NCBI GenBank assembly: GCA_003612525.1
Contig: RAZD01000006.1
Location: 124,001 to 188,000 of the forward strand
DNA: 64,000 nt
Origin: a bacterium C-53
Lineage (GTDB): Bacteria; Bacillota; Clostridia; Lachnospirales; Lachnospiraceae
Reading direction: 5' to 3'
How positions within the stretch are numbered: position 1 is the stretch's first letter; each line of letters starts with the position of its first letter. Both the position numbers and the translations under genes were made by a program. Below the pieces are notes generated by a model. The model did no database searches. It had not been told where the DNA came from and saw only the letters and a program-made list of their open reading frames with translations. This document shows, in pieces, positions 26,232-34,799 of the stretch.

Positions 26232-26918
26232 TCACATAAAAAGATGCGTTAAATTTAAGTCATTGATAATTTTGGTTACTTCTTTTGTCCTGCTGCATCC
26301 AAACTTCCTCAAAAGGCCTTTAATCTGCGTCTTTATTGTTACTGTTTCCACACATCTTTCCCTGGCAATTTCCTTGACTGTCTTTCCCTCAAGAAGCTTC
26401 TTAATCAGTTCTCTTTCCGTCGCTGTCAGACCGGATATGTTATTGATAAAAAACAAAAGGCTTTTTTCACTCTTCTGAAGTCTCACATATTCCCGCATAA
26501 CGACATCATGAACTTTGCGCTCCATAATTGGGTTTCCGTCATACACACTTCTGATATGGTTCAGTATTTCTTCATCATTGCATCCCTTTACAATATAGTC
26601 GACCGCGCCGGCGCCCATTGCTGTTAAAATCATCTCATTTGTATCGTGCACCGTCAAAAATATAATATTGATTTCTCCCAGTTCCTCCCGAAGCTGCTCC
26701 GCCGCTGTAATACCCGCATTTAAGTTCTCCATCTCAATATCCATGAGAAGAATATCAAATTCCTTTTCCTTCGCCAGTTCCACGATCTTCTTTCCGCTGC
26801 ATGCGGTTCCCACCACTTCCATATCTTCCTGCCGGCCAATCAGCTCACTCATGTCTTCTAGAAGCAATGGAATATCATCTGCAATCATTATTTTAATCTT
26901 TTTTGTATTTTCTCCCAT
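26232..26918 (-). CDS. LuxR/NarL-type response regulator
   Basis: The protein has 228 residues. An N-terminal receiver domain has the acidic pair ADD, the phospho-acceptor in [17 protein letters not shown] in FLTVHDT and K in YIVKGC. The C-terminal helix-turn-helix is LuxR-like ([44 protein letters not shown]). The ATG at 26918 overlaps the end of the kinase gene by 26 bases, so the pair is translationally coupled. It should regulate this transport operon and perhaps chemotaxis genes; its target sites are not identified. Start choice is less certain because no strong ribosome site precedes it. Confidence 0.9.
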   Translation of the reverse strand: MGENTKKIKIMIADDIPLLLEDMSELIGRQEDMEVVGTACSGKKIVELAKEKEFDILLMDIEMENLNAGITAAEQLREELGEINIIFLTVHDTNEMILTAMGAGAVDYIVKGCNDEEILNHIRSVYDGNPIMERKVHDVVMREYVRLQKSEKSLLFFINNISGLTATERELIKKLLEGKTVKEIARERCVETVTIKTQIKGLLRKFGCSRTKEVTKIINDLNLTHLFM

Positions 26919-28434
26919 CTTTATCACCCGACAATCTGTCATCTGCATACTTCGGTAGCAGAATGTAAAAGCAGCTTCCCTCGCCCTCTTTGCTCTCCAC
27001 GCGCAGGTTCCCTAAATGTCCTTTGACAATTGCTCTTACATAATACAGTCCCATTCCCCAGTTATGATTTCTGTTCTTACTTGTGTAAAACGGATCAAAT
27101 ATCTTTTTGACCAGGCCTCTTGGAATTCCTGTGCCATTATCTTTTATCTCAATTACCGTATACAACCTTTCATTATGACTTAACAAAGACACCTTTCCTT
27201 CGCTTCCGCGTTCCGCCGCGTCAACAGCTTCCTGTGCATTAATCAGAAGATTATAGACAGCCTCGCACAAATGCGCTTTATCCGCGAGCACAACGGCATT
27301 CGATTCCAGAACCACTTCCACCGAAGCATCCGGATATTTACTGCGAAATCTGCTCAATGCATTTTCCACAATCTCGTCCAGCTGGCAGGAAACCATCAGA
27401 ATCGAGCTCGACTTTACGGAACGGTGCAGTTCTTCCATTCTCTCAAGCAGCGCTTCATTTATATTCTCCAGAGTAGCAATATACTCCTGCATTTTCCTGA
27501 TATTTTCTTCCCGGGTTACATCAAGGCCGCTGATGCGCTTAAAGAGAACACGATTTGCCAGAAGCTGGTTTTTCGTACTGTGTACAAATACAAGTGTCCC
27601 TACTCTGGCCGTGTTGTATTTGCGCTCCATAACCACATCTTCCAAATCATCTGCAAAATGCTGTTGTGTATATTGAAACAGACTGATAAACCCTAAAATA
27701 CCGCAGATTACATTCACAAATATCAGCAGATAATATGTCTTAATATCCCACATATGCTGTAGATATCCGATTCCCCGCCTCCATTTATAAGAAAGGCTGT
27801 AAAACCGGTATACCTGTCCGGGGTCCTGGCCACAGTAAACCAGATACAGGCCGGACATTGCAATCATGTAAATCACAATAAGACTGAACTGCCTCCTGCA
27901 GAAAGCCATTGTAATAGACAAATATTCAATAATGAGCAGTACAAGCGCAGCCACAATATAAAATAAAATCCAAAAGTAAGAAAATTCCACAATGTAATCC
28001 TGTATCTTCGGATTCCATGCGGTAACCGCCTTATAAATTTTCGGATAATAAATGATCAGGGAAAGCGCCGGCAGTATGGCAGCCATTTTCTTGATCAGAG
28101 GATCCCGCCTGATTACAGAAATCATGGAATAACGCATGGCAATCTGAAGGAGAAAAAAGGGAAACAGATATCTTCCTAGTGCGATCAGATACCCGATTAA
28201 ATCAAGCGGAATGACAAGATACTGAATTTTTGTCTTCAGTTCCATCGATACAAACAGAAATTCCAGCATCTTTTTTGAGTATCCGCCCTTTTTCGCAGCA
28301 AAAATCAAAATGCCCGTAAACTCAAGCACCAGGCTGATACACATCCCCGAGAGGAAAAATGACTCCATGTTTCTTTTATGAAATAACAGAAAACCAGAAA
28401 CAATCACAAAAATAACCAGCAGCAAAATCAGCAT
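26893..28434 (-). CDS. Membrane sensor histidine kinase with multi-span N-terminal domain
   Basis: The 513-residue protein has about seven hydrophobic spans in residues 1-250, then a cytosolic kinase core. The histidine is in an HSTKNQLL motif (near 285), distinct from the common HE(I/L) box, and the ATP-binding domain has LLINAQEAV (N box), IEIKDNGTGIPRG (G1) and NWGMGLYYVR (G2). No periplasmic sensor domain is obvious, so the spans themselves probably sense a membrane signal or a partner such as the transporter. ATG at 28434 has GGAGG five bases upstream. It lies between the binding-protein gene and its response regulator. Confidence 0.88.
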   Translation of the reverse strand: MLILLLVIFVIVSGFLLFHKRNMESFFLSGMCISLVLEFTGILIFAAKKGGYSKKMLEFLFVSMELKTKIQYLVIPLDLIGYLIALGRYLFPFFLLQIAMRYSMISVIRRDPLIKKMAAILPALSLIIYYPKIYKAVTAWNPKIQDYIVEFSYFWILFYIVAALVLLIIEYLSITMAFCRRQFSLIVIYMIAMSGLYLVYCGQDPGQVYRFYSLSYKWRRGIGYLQHMWDIKTYYLLIFVNVICGILGFISLFQYTQQHFADDLEDVVMERKYNTARVGTLVFVHSTKNQLLANRVLFKRISGLDVTREENIRKMQEYIATLENINEALLERMEELHRSVKSSSILMVSCQLDEIVENALSRFRSKYPDASVEVVLESNAVVLADKAHLCEAVYNLLINAQEAVDAAERGSEGKVSLLSHNERLYTVIEIKDNGTGIPRGLVKKIFDPFYTSKNRNHNWGMGLYYVRAIVKGHLGNLRVESKEGEGSCFYILLPKYADDRLSGDKDGRKYKKD

Positions 28435-28497
28435 ACCAACCTCCATGCCGCTTTTCAGGCATTCTTCTGTGTGGAACTTTCCACACTATTTTCATAA

Positions 28498-28539
28498 CAC
28501 ATGAGAGCAGCATACCGGACGGCAGACTGCTCCCATGTT
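28498..28539 (-). terminator. Hairpin between the binding-protein and kinase genes (partial terminator)
   Basis: On the minus strand ACATGGGAGCAG and CTGCTCTCATGT form an 11-of-12 stem with a 16-base loop, then GTTATGAAAAT without a clear T run. Lying between two co-oriented genes, it probably lowers expression of the sensor genes relative to the binding protein. Confidence 0.6.
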
Positions 28540-28569
28540 ATCACACATTATAAAATGCTTTTATTATCC

Positions 28570-29679
28570 CTACTGGCCTGCTTCCGTCATGACATCCAGC
28601 ATTACATAATCAGCTACTGCCGGAATAGGATCTACTTCTACAGCTCCCGCATCCACAAATCCCTGCTTCTGAACCTCATAATATTCTTCCACTTGTCCAT
28701 TTGCAGCGCCTTCTGAAACTTCTTTACCTGTCAGCCAGTCAGCATCGCCCCTCTGCTCGTATACGCCGTCATAATCCTGCGCTACCTGTGTTGCCACATA
28801 CTGTGCCACCTCATCATAGTGATCATCTGCCGCGTAATCCATAGCCTTAAAGAGCGCTTTTGTAAATCTTACAAGAACGTCTTTATTGGAAGCTGCATAA
28901 TCAGGCATTGCAATCCAGCTTGCAAGAGAAATTGTCGTATCCTTAAATGTCATGTTGTCTGTCAGCTTTGTTGCGCCTTCCATCTCTTCCAGAATCTTAA
29001 TGCTGTTCGGAGACCATGTCGCACATGCATCCACACCGCCGGAAAGCATAGCCGTAACGATTGCAGCAGCATCCATATCTACCGCTTCAATATCATCCAT
29101 TGTCATATTGGATGCTTTCAGAGAATTCACAAGAATATCCTCACTGGAGCTTCCTGATGAATATGCTACTTTCTTGCCCTTCAAATCTTCTACCTTGGTA
29201 ATTCCTTCGCCGCCGATCAGCGCATCACCGTTTGAAATATGGGAAAGCGCAAAGATAGATGCTTTTCCGTTAATACACAGCTTATGTGCGCCCTGTCCTA
29301 TATAGCCTACATTAATGCTTCCAGACTCCATAGCTGCAATAATCGTAGGGCCGTCCGCAAATTCAACCATCTCTACCGTAATGCCAACCTCATCAAAATA
29401 TCCTTTTTCTTTTGCGGTAAGTACTGACCACAGGCTCCCGTAATTCGGCATATAAGCCACCTTCAAAGTAACCGGATCATAGCTTACTGCCGTCGGCGCC
29501 TCTTCCGCAGGCGCTTCTGCTTCTTCCGCAGGCGCCTCTTCCTCTGCAGGCGCTTCTGCCTCTTCCGCCGGTGCCTCTTCTGTTGCCGGTGCGGTTGCTG
29601 CCTGCTCCGGCTGGCTGCCGCATCCCGCTAAGGACACCACCATAACTGCCGTAAGCAGCATGCTTAACATTTTCTTCAT
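28570..29679 (-). CDS. ABC transporter substrate-binding lipoprotein (NMT1/SsuA-like)
   Basis: The 369-residue protein has a lipoprotein signal (MKKMLSMLLTAVMVVSLAGC, lipobox LAGC), then about 40 residues of Ala/Glu/Pro tandem repeats as a wall-spanning linker, then a two-lobed binding domain beginning near residue 72 ([15 protein letters not shown]). The domain class imports nitrogen- or sulphur-containing organic compounds such as sulphonates, thiamine precursors or riboflavin; the ligand is not readable. The domain is paralogous to the C-terminal half of the chemoreceptor at 24296-26209. It is encoded after the ATPase, with a 151-base gap that may hold a processing or attenuation signal. 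Confidence 0.92.
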   Translation of the reverse strand: MKKMLSMLLTAVMVVSLAGCGSQPEQAATAPATEEAPAEEAEAPAEEEAPAEEAEAPAEEAPTAVSYDPVTLKVAYMPNYGSLWSVLTAKEKGYFDEVGITVEMVEFADGPTIIAAMESGSINVGYIGQGAHKLCINGKASIFALSHISNGDALIGGEGITKVEDLKGKKVAYSSGSSSEDILVNSLKASNMTMDDIEAVDMDAAAIVTAMLSGGVDACATWSPNSIKILEEMEGATKLTDNMTFKDTTISLASWIAMPDYAASNKDVLVRFTKALFKAMDYAADDHYDEVAQYVATQVAQDYDGVYEQRGDADWLTGKEVSEGAANGQVEEYYEVQKQGFVDAGAVEVDPIPAVADYVMLDVMTEAGQ

Positions 29680-29830
29680 ATTCTACCTCATTTCTGCGCA
29701 GCTCATTTTTTATTCAGAAGCCCGCGTCCGCTGCGCCGACACAGGCTCCGGTATGGAAGATTCCCCTTCCTCTTCCATCATATCACAAACTCTCCATAAA
29801 TATAAGTCCCCAAAAAACTATGTATCTTCT

Positions 29831-30622
29831 TTATTTTCTGACCTCAAGATATTCCTGATATACCTGTCCCCAGATATGGTTCTTTAATTCCAGGAATTCC
29901 GGCGACATCTTCGTTTCCTGTGTTCTGGGATACGGAATGTCTATATTCACTATTTCCTTGATTCTTCCGGGACGCGCACTCATGATAATTACTTTCTGCG
30001 CCAGAATAATTGCCTCATCCACATCGTGTGTGATAAAGAAACATGTCTTCTGCTCTTTCTCCCATGTCTCTAAGAGTTCCGACTGCAGCTGCGTCCTCGT
30101 CTGCGCATCCAGCGCACCAAAAGGCTCATCCATAAGCAGTACCGAAGGATTCACCGCATACGCCCTTGCAATTGCAACCCTTTGTTTCATACCGCCGGAC
30201 AGTTCCTTCGGATAATGATCGAGGAAGTCCTCAAGCTGCACCATTTTTATGTACTTCATGGCCTTCTCTTCCGCTTCTTTTCCTTTGATGCCCTGAAGCT
30301 TCAGGCCAAACATTACATTTTTCTTAACCGTCATCCAGGGAAATAACGCATATTGCTGAAAAACAACGCCCCTTTCCGTTCCGGTTCCTTCCACTTTCTT
30401 TCCGTCACAGTATACTGCACCGGATGTAGGTTCCAGCAGTCCTGCAATGATATTAAGAAGCGTGGATTTTCCGCATCCGGAAGGGCCAACCACACAGATA
30501 AATTCATTCTCTGCGATATCCAGATTGACCCCGTTTAATGCAATCATCTCTCCGTTCCGGGAATTATAGATCTTTTTTACATTATCGATTTTCAGTTTTA
30601 TATTTCTCTCTTCTCCTGCCAT
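29831..30622 (-). CDS. ABC transporter ATPase (SsuB/TauB type)
   Basis: The 263-residue protein has all nucleotide-binding motifs: Walker A GPSGCGKST (residues 46-54), Q-loop VFQQYALFPWM, signature LSGGMKQRVAIARA, Walker B LLMDEPFGALD and the H-loop FITHDVDEA. It drives import of the compound bound by the downstream lipoprotein. It overlaps the end of the permease gene by 25 bases, so the two are translationally coupled. The combination with an SsuC-like permease and an SsuA-like binding protein places it in the sulphonate/nitrate/taurine importer group. Confidence 0.93.
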   Translation of the reverse strand: MAGEERNIKLKIDNVKKIYNSRNGEMIALNGVNLDIAENEFICVVGPSGCGKSTLLNIIAGLLEPTSGAVYCDGKKVEGTGTERGVVFQQYALFPWMTVKKNVMFGLKLQGIKGKEAEEKAMKYIKMVQLEDFLDHYPKELSGGMKQRVAIARAYAVNPSVLLMDEPFGALDAQTRTQLQSELLETWEKEQKTCFFITHDVDEAIILAQKVIIMSARPGRIKEIVNIDIPYPRTQETKMSPEFLELKNHIWGQVYQEYLEVRK

Positions 30623-31377
30623 CCCGTCAGCTTCCTTTCTAATATTTTAATTACCTTCTCCACGGTAATGCCGATAATACCAATAATAATAATATACAGC
30701 AGCATTGGCTCAGACTCAAAGCTGTTATTCAGGGAGCGGATACGCATTCCCAATCCCGCGCTCGCACCTGTCGATTCTGCCGCAATCAGCGTTGTCAGTG
30801 CAACAGAAGCGCCAAGCCTTACTGCCGTCATAATAAATGGCAGCGTAGCCGGTGCAATAACCTGTAAAAAGATATCTTTATCTGTGGCGCCAAGCACTCT
30901 GGCTGCCTTGATCAGTGTCTCGTCAATATTGATAACACCCTGATAGATGGTGATCGTCATAATCAGAAACGTAGCGATCGTGATAACGATAATCTGCGGC
31001 TTTCTTCCTACGCCTGCTGAAATAACCACAAGCGGAACGTAAGCAAGAGGCGGGATATTTCTTACAAACTGTATCCAGGGTTCGATAATGTTCCTGACTG
31101 GACGGTACCACGCCATCAGGATTGCCGTCGGAAGTGACAGCACAAATCCCAGTACAAAACCGACGCTGACAGATATCAGGCTGCTCTGGATATCCCCCCA
31201 GAACACGCCCCTGTCAATCATTGTCTTCATAGACTGGATCGTCACGATAATATTCGGAAAGCTCCGCGCCGTCCTTGGATTCAGGGACAATAAATACCAC
31301 AAAACCATAGCTACCAGAAATGAAATCAGCAGCCACACCTTGCCTGGAATTTTACTACCTTTGTTTTTTTCTTTCAT
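30598..31377 (-). CDS. ABC transporter permease (SsuC/TauC type)
   Basis: The 259-residue protein has six hydrophobic spans and the binding-protein-dependent permease loop near residues 160-190 (LIKAARVLGATDKDIFLQVIAPATLPFIMTAVRLG), which contacts the ATPase. RBS AAAGGAAG lies before the ATG at 31377. It is the first gene of the importer-sensor operon, which then runs through ATPase, binding protein, kinase, regulator, chemoreceptor fusion and exporter. An AT-rich TAATATAAT stretch about 55 bases upstream may be the -10 region. Confidence 0.92.
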   Translation of the reverse strand: MKEKNKGSKIPGKVWLLISFLVAMVLWYLLSLNPRTARSFPNIIVTIQSMKTMIDRGVFWGDIQSSLISVSVGFVLGFVLSLPTAILMAWYRPVRNIIEPWIQFVRNIPPLAYVPLVVISAGVGRKPQIIVITIATFLIMTITIYQGVINIDETLIKAARVLGATDKDIFLQVIAPATLPFIMTAVRLGASVALTTLIAAESTGASAGLGMRIRSLNNSFESEPMLLYIIIIGIIGITVEKVIKILERKLTGWQEKREI

Positions 31378-31509
31378 AGCAGTCTTCCTTTCTTTATTGC
31401 TTTATGTACATGATATCTACATTATATTACGAATTCTGCTATTCAGACAGTATGATTTTTTTTCATACTAACTCCCATGATTCCGCTGTGCGGAATCTCA
31501 AATCTATAC

Positions 31510-31537
31510 GGAGAATGCCGTATTTTAGGCATTCTCC
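31510..31537 (-). terminator. Hairpin downstream of the aldolase gene
   Basis: GGAGAATGCC and GGCATTCTCC form a perfect ten-bp stem with an eight-base loop. It lies 67 bases after the aldolase stop, just beyond the REP-like element, with a second small stem (GATTCCGC/GCGGAATC) next to it. It lacks a strong T run. Confidence 0.6.
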
Positions 31538-31539
31538 TG

Positions 31540-31603
31540 TGTGAGACTTAGTACTTCCCCGCGAAACAGCCTCTGCTGTGAGTGGCTGGAAGTACTTCTC
31601 ACA
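31540..31603. repeat. REP-like inverted-repeat element, copy 2 (after aldolase)
   Basis: The ends TGTGAGACTTAGTACTTCC and GGAAGTACTTCTCACA are nearly perfect inverted repeats, enclosing CGCGAAACAG. It touches the aldolase stop codon. It shares ends and the CGCGAA.CAG core with the element at 11716-11794. Confidence 0.55.
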
Positions 31604-32761
31604 CTAAATCCCGGTCTTTTTGTATCTTTCAGCCATCTCGTCGAGCGTTACGCATTCTATAAGAGGCGCTTTTCCAAACGAGCCAAACTGTACGATCAGT
31701 GTTCCTACCACTTCCTTAACGCCGGCCTCAATGCATCCTGTAATTGCGGCTACATCATCATCCGGTATCGTTCCTTTCATAAGCGTATCCATAATTGGAG
31801 TCAGGAACACTCTCGGGTCAACCTGGGTCTTATTCTTTTCAAGCAGTTCATAAATCGCCCCGATGGACGCACTGTTCTGCTTGTCCGGATTTTTTGCAAA
31901 GAATTCTTTCATATTCCTTGTCACCGCAAGACGGATATCCGTATCCACATTAATCTTACCGATTCCACACGGAATCGCCTGTTTCAACTCATCTACAGAG
32001 ATTCCGTAAGCATTCTGTACATCGCCGCCAAGCCCGTTTATTTCATCCACAATATACCGGGGAACCGTGGAGGAACCATGAGATACCAGCACACCGAAAA
32101 TATTCTCGTGGTTCATGCACTCCTTAATCGCTATAGCAATCTCTTTCCTCAGCTTCACATCTTTTCCCTTTGAAGGGCCATGCATCGTACCATAGGAAAT
32201 TGCAAGACAGTCTACGCCGGTCTTCCGGAAAAACTCGACTGCTTTTAACGGATTCGTATAAGTGGAGGATGCGGCAAATACATGGTCTTCCACGCCGGCC
32301 AGCACGCCCAGCTCACCTTCCACCGTAACGCCCCGTTCATGCGCATACTTTACGACTTCCCGTGTCAGCTCCACATTTTCATCGAAAGGAAGAGAGGAAC
32401 CGTCGATCATAACGGAAGTGTACCCGCCTTCTACCGCCGCTTTCACCGAATCAAAATTTTTGCCGTGGTCTAAATGAAGCACAACCGGAATCGGAGAGTC
32501 CGCCCCATACTTTCTGACAGCATCCGCAATATTCCTGGCTCCTTTTTTCTTATCTTCGAGTGTGGCATTTATAAAATCTGTTCTACCGCCCATAAATCCG
32601 TTTGCAAGATCCGCGCCCTGCAGAATAGCTGCCGAGCGGAACATTTCATGCACTTCGATTACTGCTTTCGCCTGTGCAACCGCATTTACATTAAAAGCGC
32701 CCTGCGCAAAATGATATTTATCCGTTGCCTCTAACAACGGCCTTAAAGGTACTAACGCCAT
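31604..32761 (-). CDS. Class II fructose/tagatose-bisphosphate aldolase
   Basis: The 385-residue protein has class II aldolase features: N-terminal GAFNVNAVAQAKAVIEVHE, the zinc-binding segment VVLHLDHGKNFDSVKAAVEGGYTSVMIDGSSLP, GVLAGVEDHV, SYGTMHGPSKG and the catalytic VLVSHGSSTVP. It splits a ketose 1,6-bisphosphate into dihydroxyacetone phosphate and glyceraldehyde 3-phosphate. It is longer than the usual 285 residues, with a C-terminal extension. Whether it prefers fructose or tagatose bisphosphate cannot be decided here; tagatose would fit a galactosamine-type pathway. It is the last gene of the cluster starting at the phosphofructokinase. Confidence 0.9.
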   Translation of the reverse strand: MALVPLRPLLEATDKYHFAQGAFNVNAVAQAKAVIEVHEMFRSAAILQGADLANGFMGGRTDFINATLEDKKKGARNIADAVRKYGADSPIPVVLHLDHGKNFDSVKAAVEGGYTSVMIDGSSLPFDENVELTREVVKYAHERGVTVEGELGVLAGVEDHVFAASSTYTNPLKAVEFFRKTGVDCLAISYGTMHGPSKGKDVKLRKEIAIAIKECMNHENIFGVLVSHGSSTVPRYIVDEINGLGGDVQNAYGISVDELKQAIPCGIGKINVDTDIRLAVTRNMKEFFAKNPDKQNSASIGAIYELLEKNKTQVDPRVFLTPIMDTLMKGTIPDDDVAAITGCIEAGVKEVVGTLIVQFGSFGKAPLIECVTLDEMAERYKKTGI

Positions 32762-32774
32762 CTTTCCTCTCCTT

Positions 32775-33923
32775 TCATCTGCTGATCTGTCTTCCCATCA
32801 CAAAGGTATCCACCACATTATTGTCATCATCCAGTATGACTAAGTCAGCATCTTTCCCGTCCTCAATTGAACCTTTTTTATCAAAGACGCCGATCAGTTT
32901 CGCCGGATTTTCCGTCAGAAGCCCCAATATTTCTTCCGCCGGACGTCCTGTGAAGGATAAAATATTTTTAAAGGCCTGTCCTGTCGTTAAAGTGCTTCCT
33001 GCCCTCACTCCGTTTGAAGCAAGCTTCGCATCTCCATCCTCAACTACCACATCATTTACGCCCAGCTTATAATTGCCATCCGGAAGTCCGGCTGCCATAA
33101 TGGAATCCGTAACTGCCACAACCTTATCAAGTCCCTTTGCCTTAATCAGCAGGCGGACTACGGCCGGATGCAGATGGCGTCCGTCACAGATAGCCTCGCA
33201 ATAGATATCCGATTCAAGCGCAGCGCCCATAATCGCCGGAAAATGCTGGTGCATCAGTTTCATCGCATTGAAGGTGTGCGTACAGGATGCCGCTCCGTTC
33301 TCTACCGCTTTCATGGAAGTATCATAGTCCGCTCCCGAATGTCCGATCGCCACCACAATTCCCAGTTCCTTCATTGCAGGAATCGCATCCACAATCCCCT
33401 CAATCTCCGGTGATACTGTCAGATATCTTATATTTCCTTCTGCCGCATCCTGATACTCCTTTAAAAGTTCTACATCCGCATCAAGAAGCAAATGTTCCGG
33501 CATTGCGCCCTTATATTCTTTTGCGAGAAAAGGTCCTTCCAGATGAATGCCGAGCAGATTTGCGTCGTCGCAATCCATTTCCCTGTGTTTTTTAAATTCG
33601 TCGATACACCACAGCGTCTGTTCCTTTGTATCCGTAAGCACGGAACACAACCACGAGGTCGTCCCCTGTGTTGCCATAAAATGGCCGATCTTTCCAAGCT
33701 CCTCAGCTGATGCCGCATTCACATCCACACCCAGTGCACCATGCGTGTGCAGATCTATAAAGCCCGGCGCTACCCTTTTGCCTTTTGCGTCATATACGTT
33801 CGCTCCCTCCGGAATCTCCGTATCTGTCGGGAGGATATGCAGGCATCCGCCTTCCACCCCGATCGTCTTCTCCTGGAATTTCCCGTCTGTGAATACTCTG
33901 CCGTTTACAATATATTGTTCCAT
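32775..33923 (-). CDS. nagA: N-acetylglucosamine-6-phosphate deacetylase
   Basis: The 382-residue protein is an amidohydrolase of the NagA family: VAPGFIDLHTHGALGVDVN (metal site), LGIHLEGPFLAKEYKGAMPEHL, VAIGHSGADYDTSMKAVENGAASCTHTFNAM, and VAVTDSIMAAGLPDGNYKLG. It removes acetate from an N-acetyl hexosamine 6-phosphate. It starts 18 bases after nagB and ends 13 bases before the aldolase gene, so the three are co-transcribed. The AgaA (galactosamine) subtype cannot be excluded by sequence alone. Confidence 0.92.
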   Translation of the reverse strand: MEQYIVNGRVFTDGKFQEKTIGVEGGCLHILPTDTEIPEGANVYDAKGKRVAPGFIDLHTHGALGVDVNAASAEELGKIGHFMATQGTTSWLCSVLTDTKEQTLWCIDEFKKHREMDCDDANLLGIHLEGPFLAKEYKGAMPEHLLLDADVELLKEYQDAAEGNIRYLTVSPEIEGIVDAIPAMKELGIVVAIGHSGADYDTSMKAVENGAASCTHTFNAMKLMHQHFPAIMGAALESDIYCEAICDGRHLHPAVVRLLIKAKGLDKVVAVTDSIMAAGLPDGNYKLGVNDVVVEDGDAKLASNGVRAGSTLTTGQAFKNILSFTGRPAEEILGLLTENPAKLIGVFDKKGSIEDGKDADLVILDDDNNVVDTFVMGRQISR

Positions 33924-33941
33924 CTAAAACCGCTCCTTTCT

Positions 33942-34760
33942 CTACTCCGGAAGATTTGCCACAAATTCCGTAAATTTAATATTGATATCAGAATGACTCT
34001 GCAGGAGGCTTACCGGGAAATGCGCTTCCGGCTCTCCATAAGCCGCATGGCGCACTACACTCCTGTGCCAGTCCCGGAAACATCCGAGACGGATTTTTCT
34101 CGCATGGGAGATCTCATAAATACCGATTGTGATGCAGTAATGCGGCATGTCATCCAATGCGCCGTTCAGATCGCCGATGGAATTCACTGCTCTTGTTTCT
34201 TTCGAGATATCAAGCACCCTCGTTTTCAGTTTCAGGAATTCCTCCCCTGACAGATCATCCTGCGGCTCATTGAATGCCACATGACCGTTGATGCCGATAC
34301 CGCCAAATGCAATATCAACGCCGCCCAGCTTCTCGATCAGCTCCGGAATATAATTTACATTTTCGGGATCGGGAAATACTCTCTGGTTCTCCGGCATCAC
34401 CAGTTCCGGCTTAATCTTCGAATAGACTGTCCTGTCCATAAATCCGCGGAAACTTAATCTGTGTTCTTTTGGTATCCACTTTTTCTCATCTGTCAGATAT
34501 TCATCCATATTGATGAACCAGACATTTTTAAGGTCAATATTTTTGCTGTTAACCATTTCCACAAAATACGGATACTGTCCCACCGGACCCACCGGACAGA
34601 TAAATACCGTCTTTTCCCCTGCTTTGTTTTTACGTTCAATCTCATCTGCCATTTCCTGTGCAATTGACTGAAACACAGTCGCATTGTCTTCCATAACAAT
34701 AAGGGGGATTTTGGGGTTTTTCAACAGTTCTTCTTTTGTGTAATAATAATATTCATGCAT
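33942..34760 (-). CDS. NagB-like amino-sugar 6-phosphate deaminase/isomerase
   Basis: The 272-residue protein belongs to the NagB/6-phosphogluconolactonase superfamily: a Rossmann-like start, the VWFINMDEYL segment with the general-base aspartate, and the active-site loop FGGIGINGHVAFNEP. It should convert an amino-sugar 6-phosphate to a ketose 6-phosphate plus ammonia. The region after residue 205 (RLGCFRDWHRSVVRHAAYGEP) departs from classic NagB, so substrate preference may differ. Neighbours are nagA downstream and a LarA-family gene upstream (39-base gap). Confidence 0.85.
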   Translation of the reverse strand: MHEYYYYTKEELLKNPKIPLIVMEDNATVFQSIAQEMADEIERKNKAGEKTVFICPVGPVGQYPYFVEMVNSKNIDLKNVWFINMDEYLTDEKKWIPKEHRLSFRGFMDRTVYSKIKPELVMPENQRVFPDPENVNYIPELIEKLGGVDIAFGGIGINGHVAFNEPQDDLSGEEFLKLKTRVLDISKETRAVNSIGDLNGALDDMPHYCITIGIYEISHARKIRLGCFRDWHRSVVRHAAYGEPEAHFPVSLLQSHSDINIKFTEFVANLPE

Positions 34761-34799
34761 CTTTCTACCCTTCCTTTCTCTCAGTCTGATACACTCGTG

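Noticed and set aside
29500-29610. Repetitive GCCTCTTC/GCAGGCGC stretch resembling a tandem repeat array
   Set aside because: It encodes the Ala/Glu/Pro linker of the binding lipoprotein, so it is a coding low-complexity region and not a CRISPR or VNTR outside genes.
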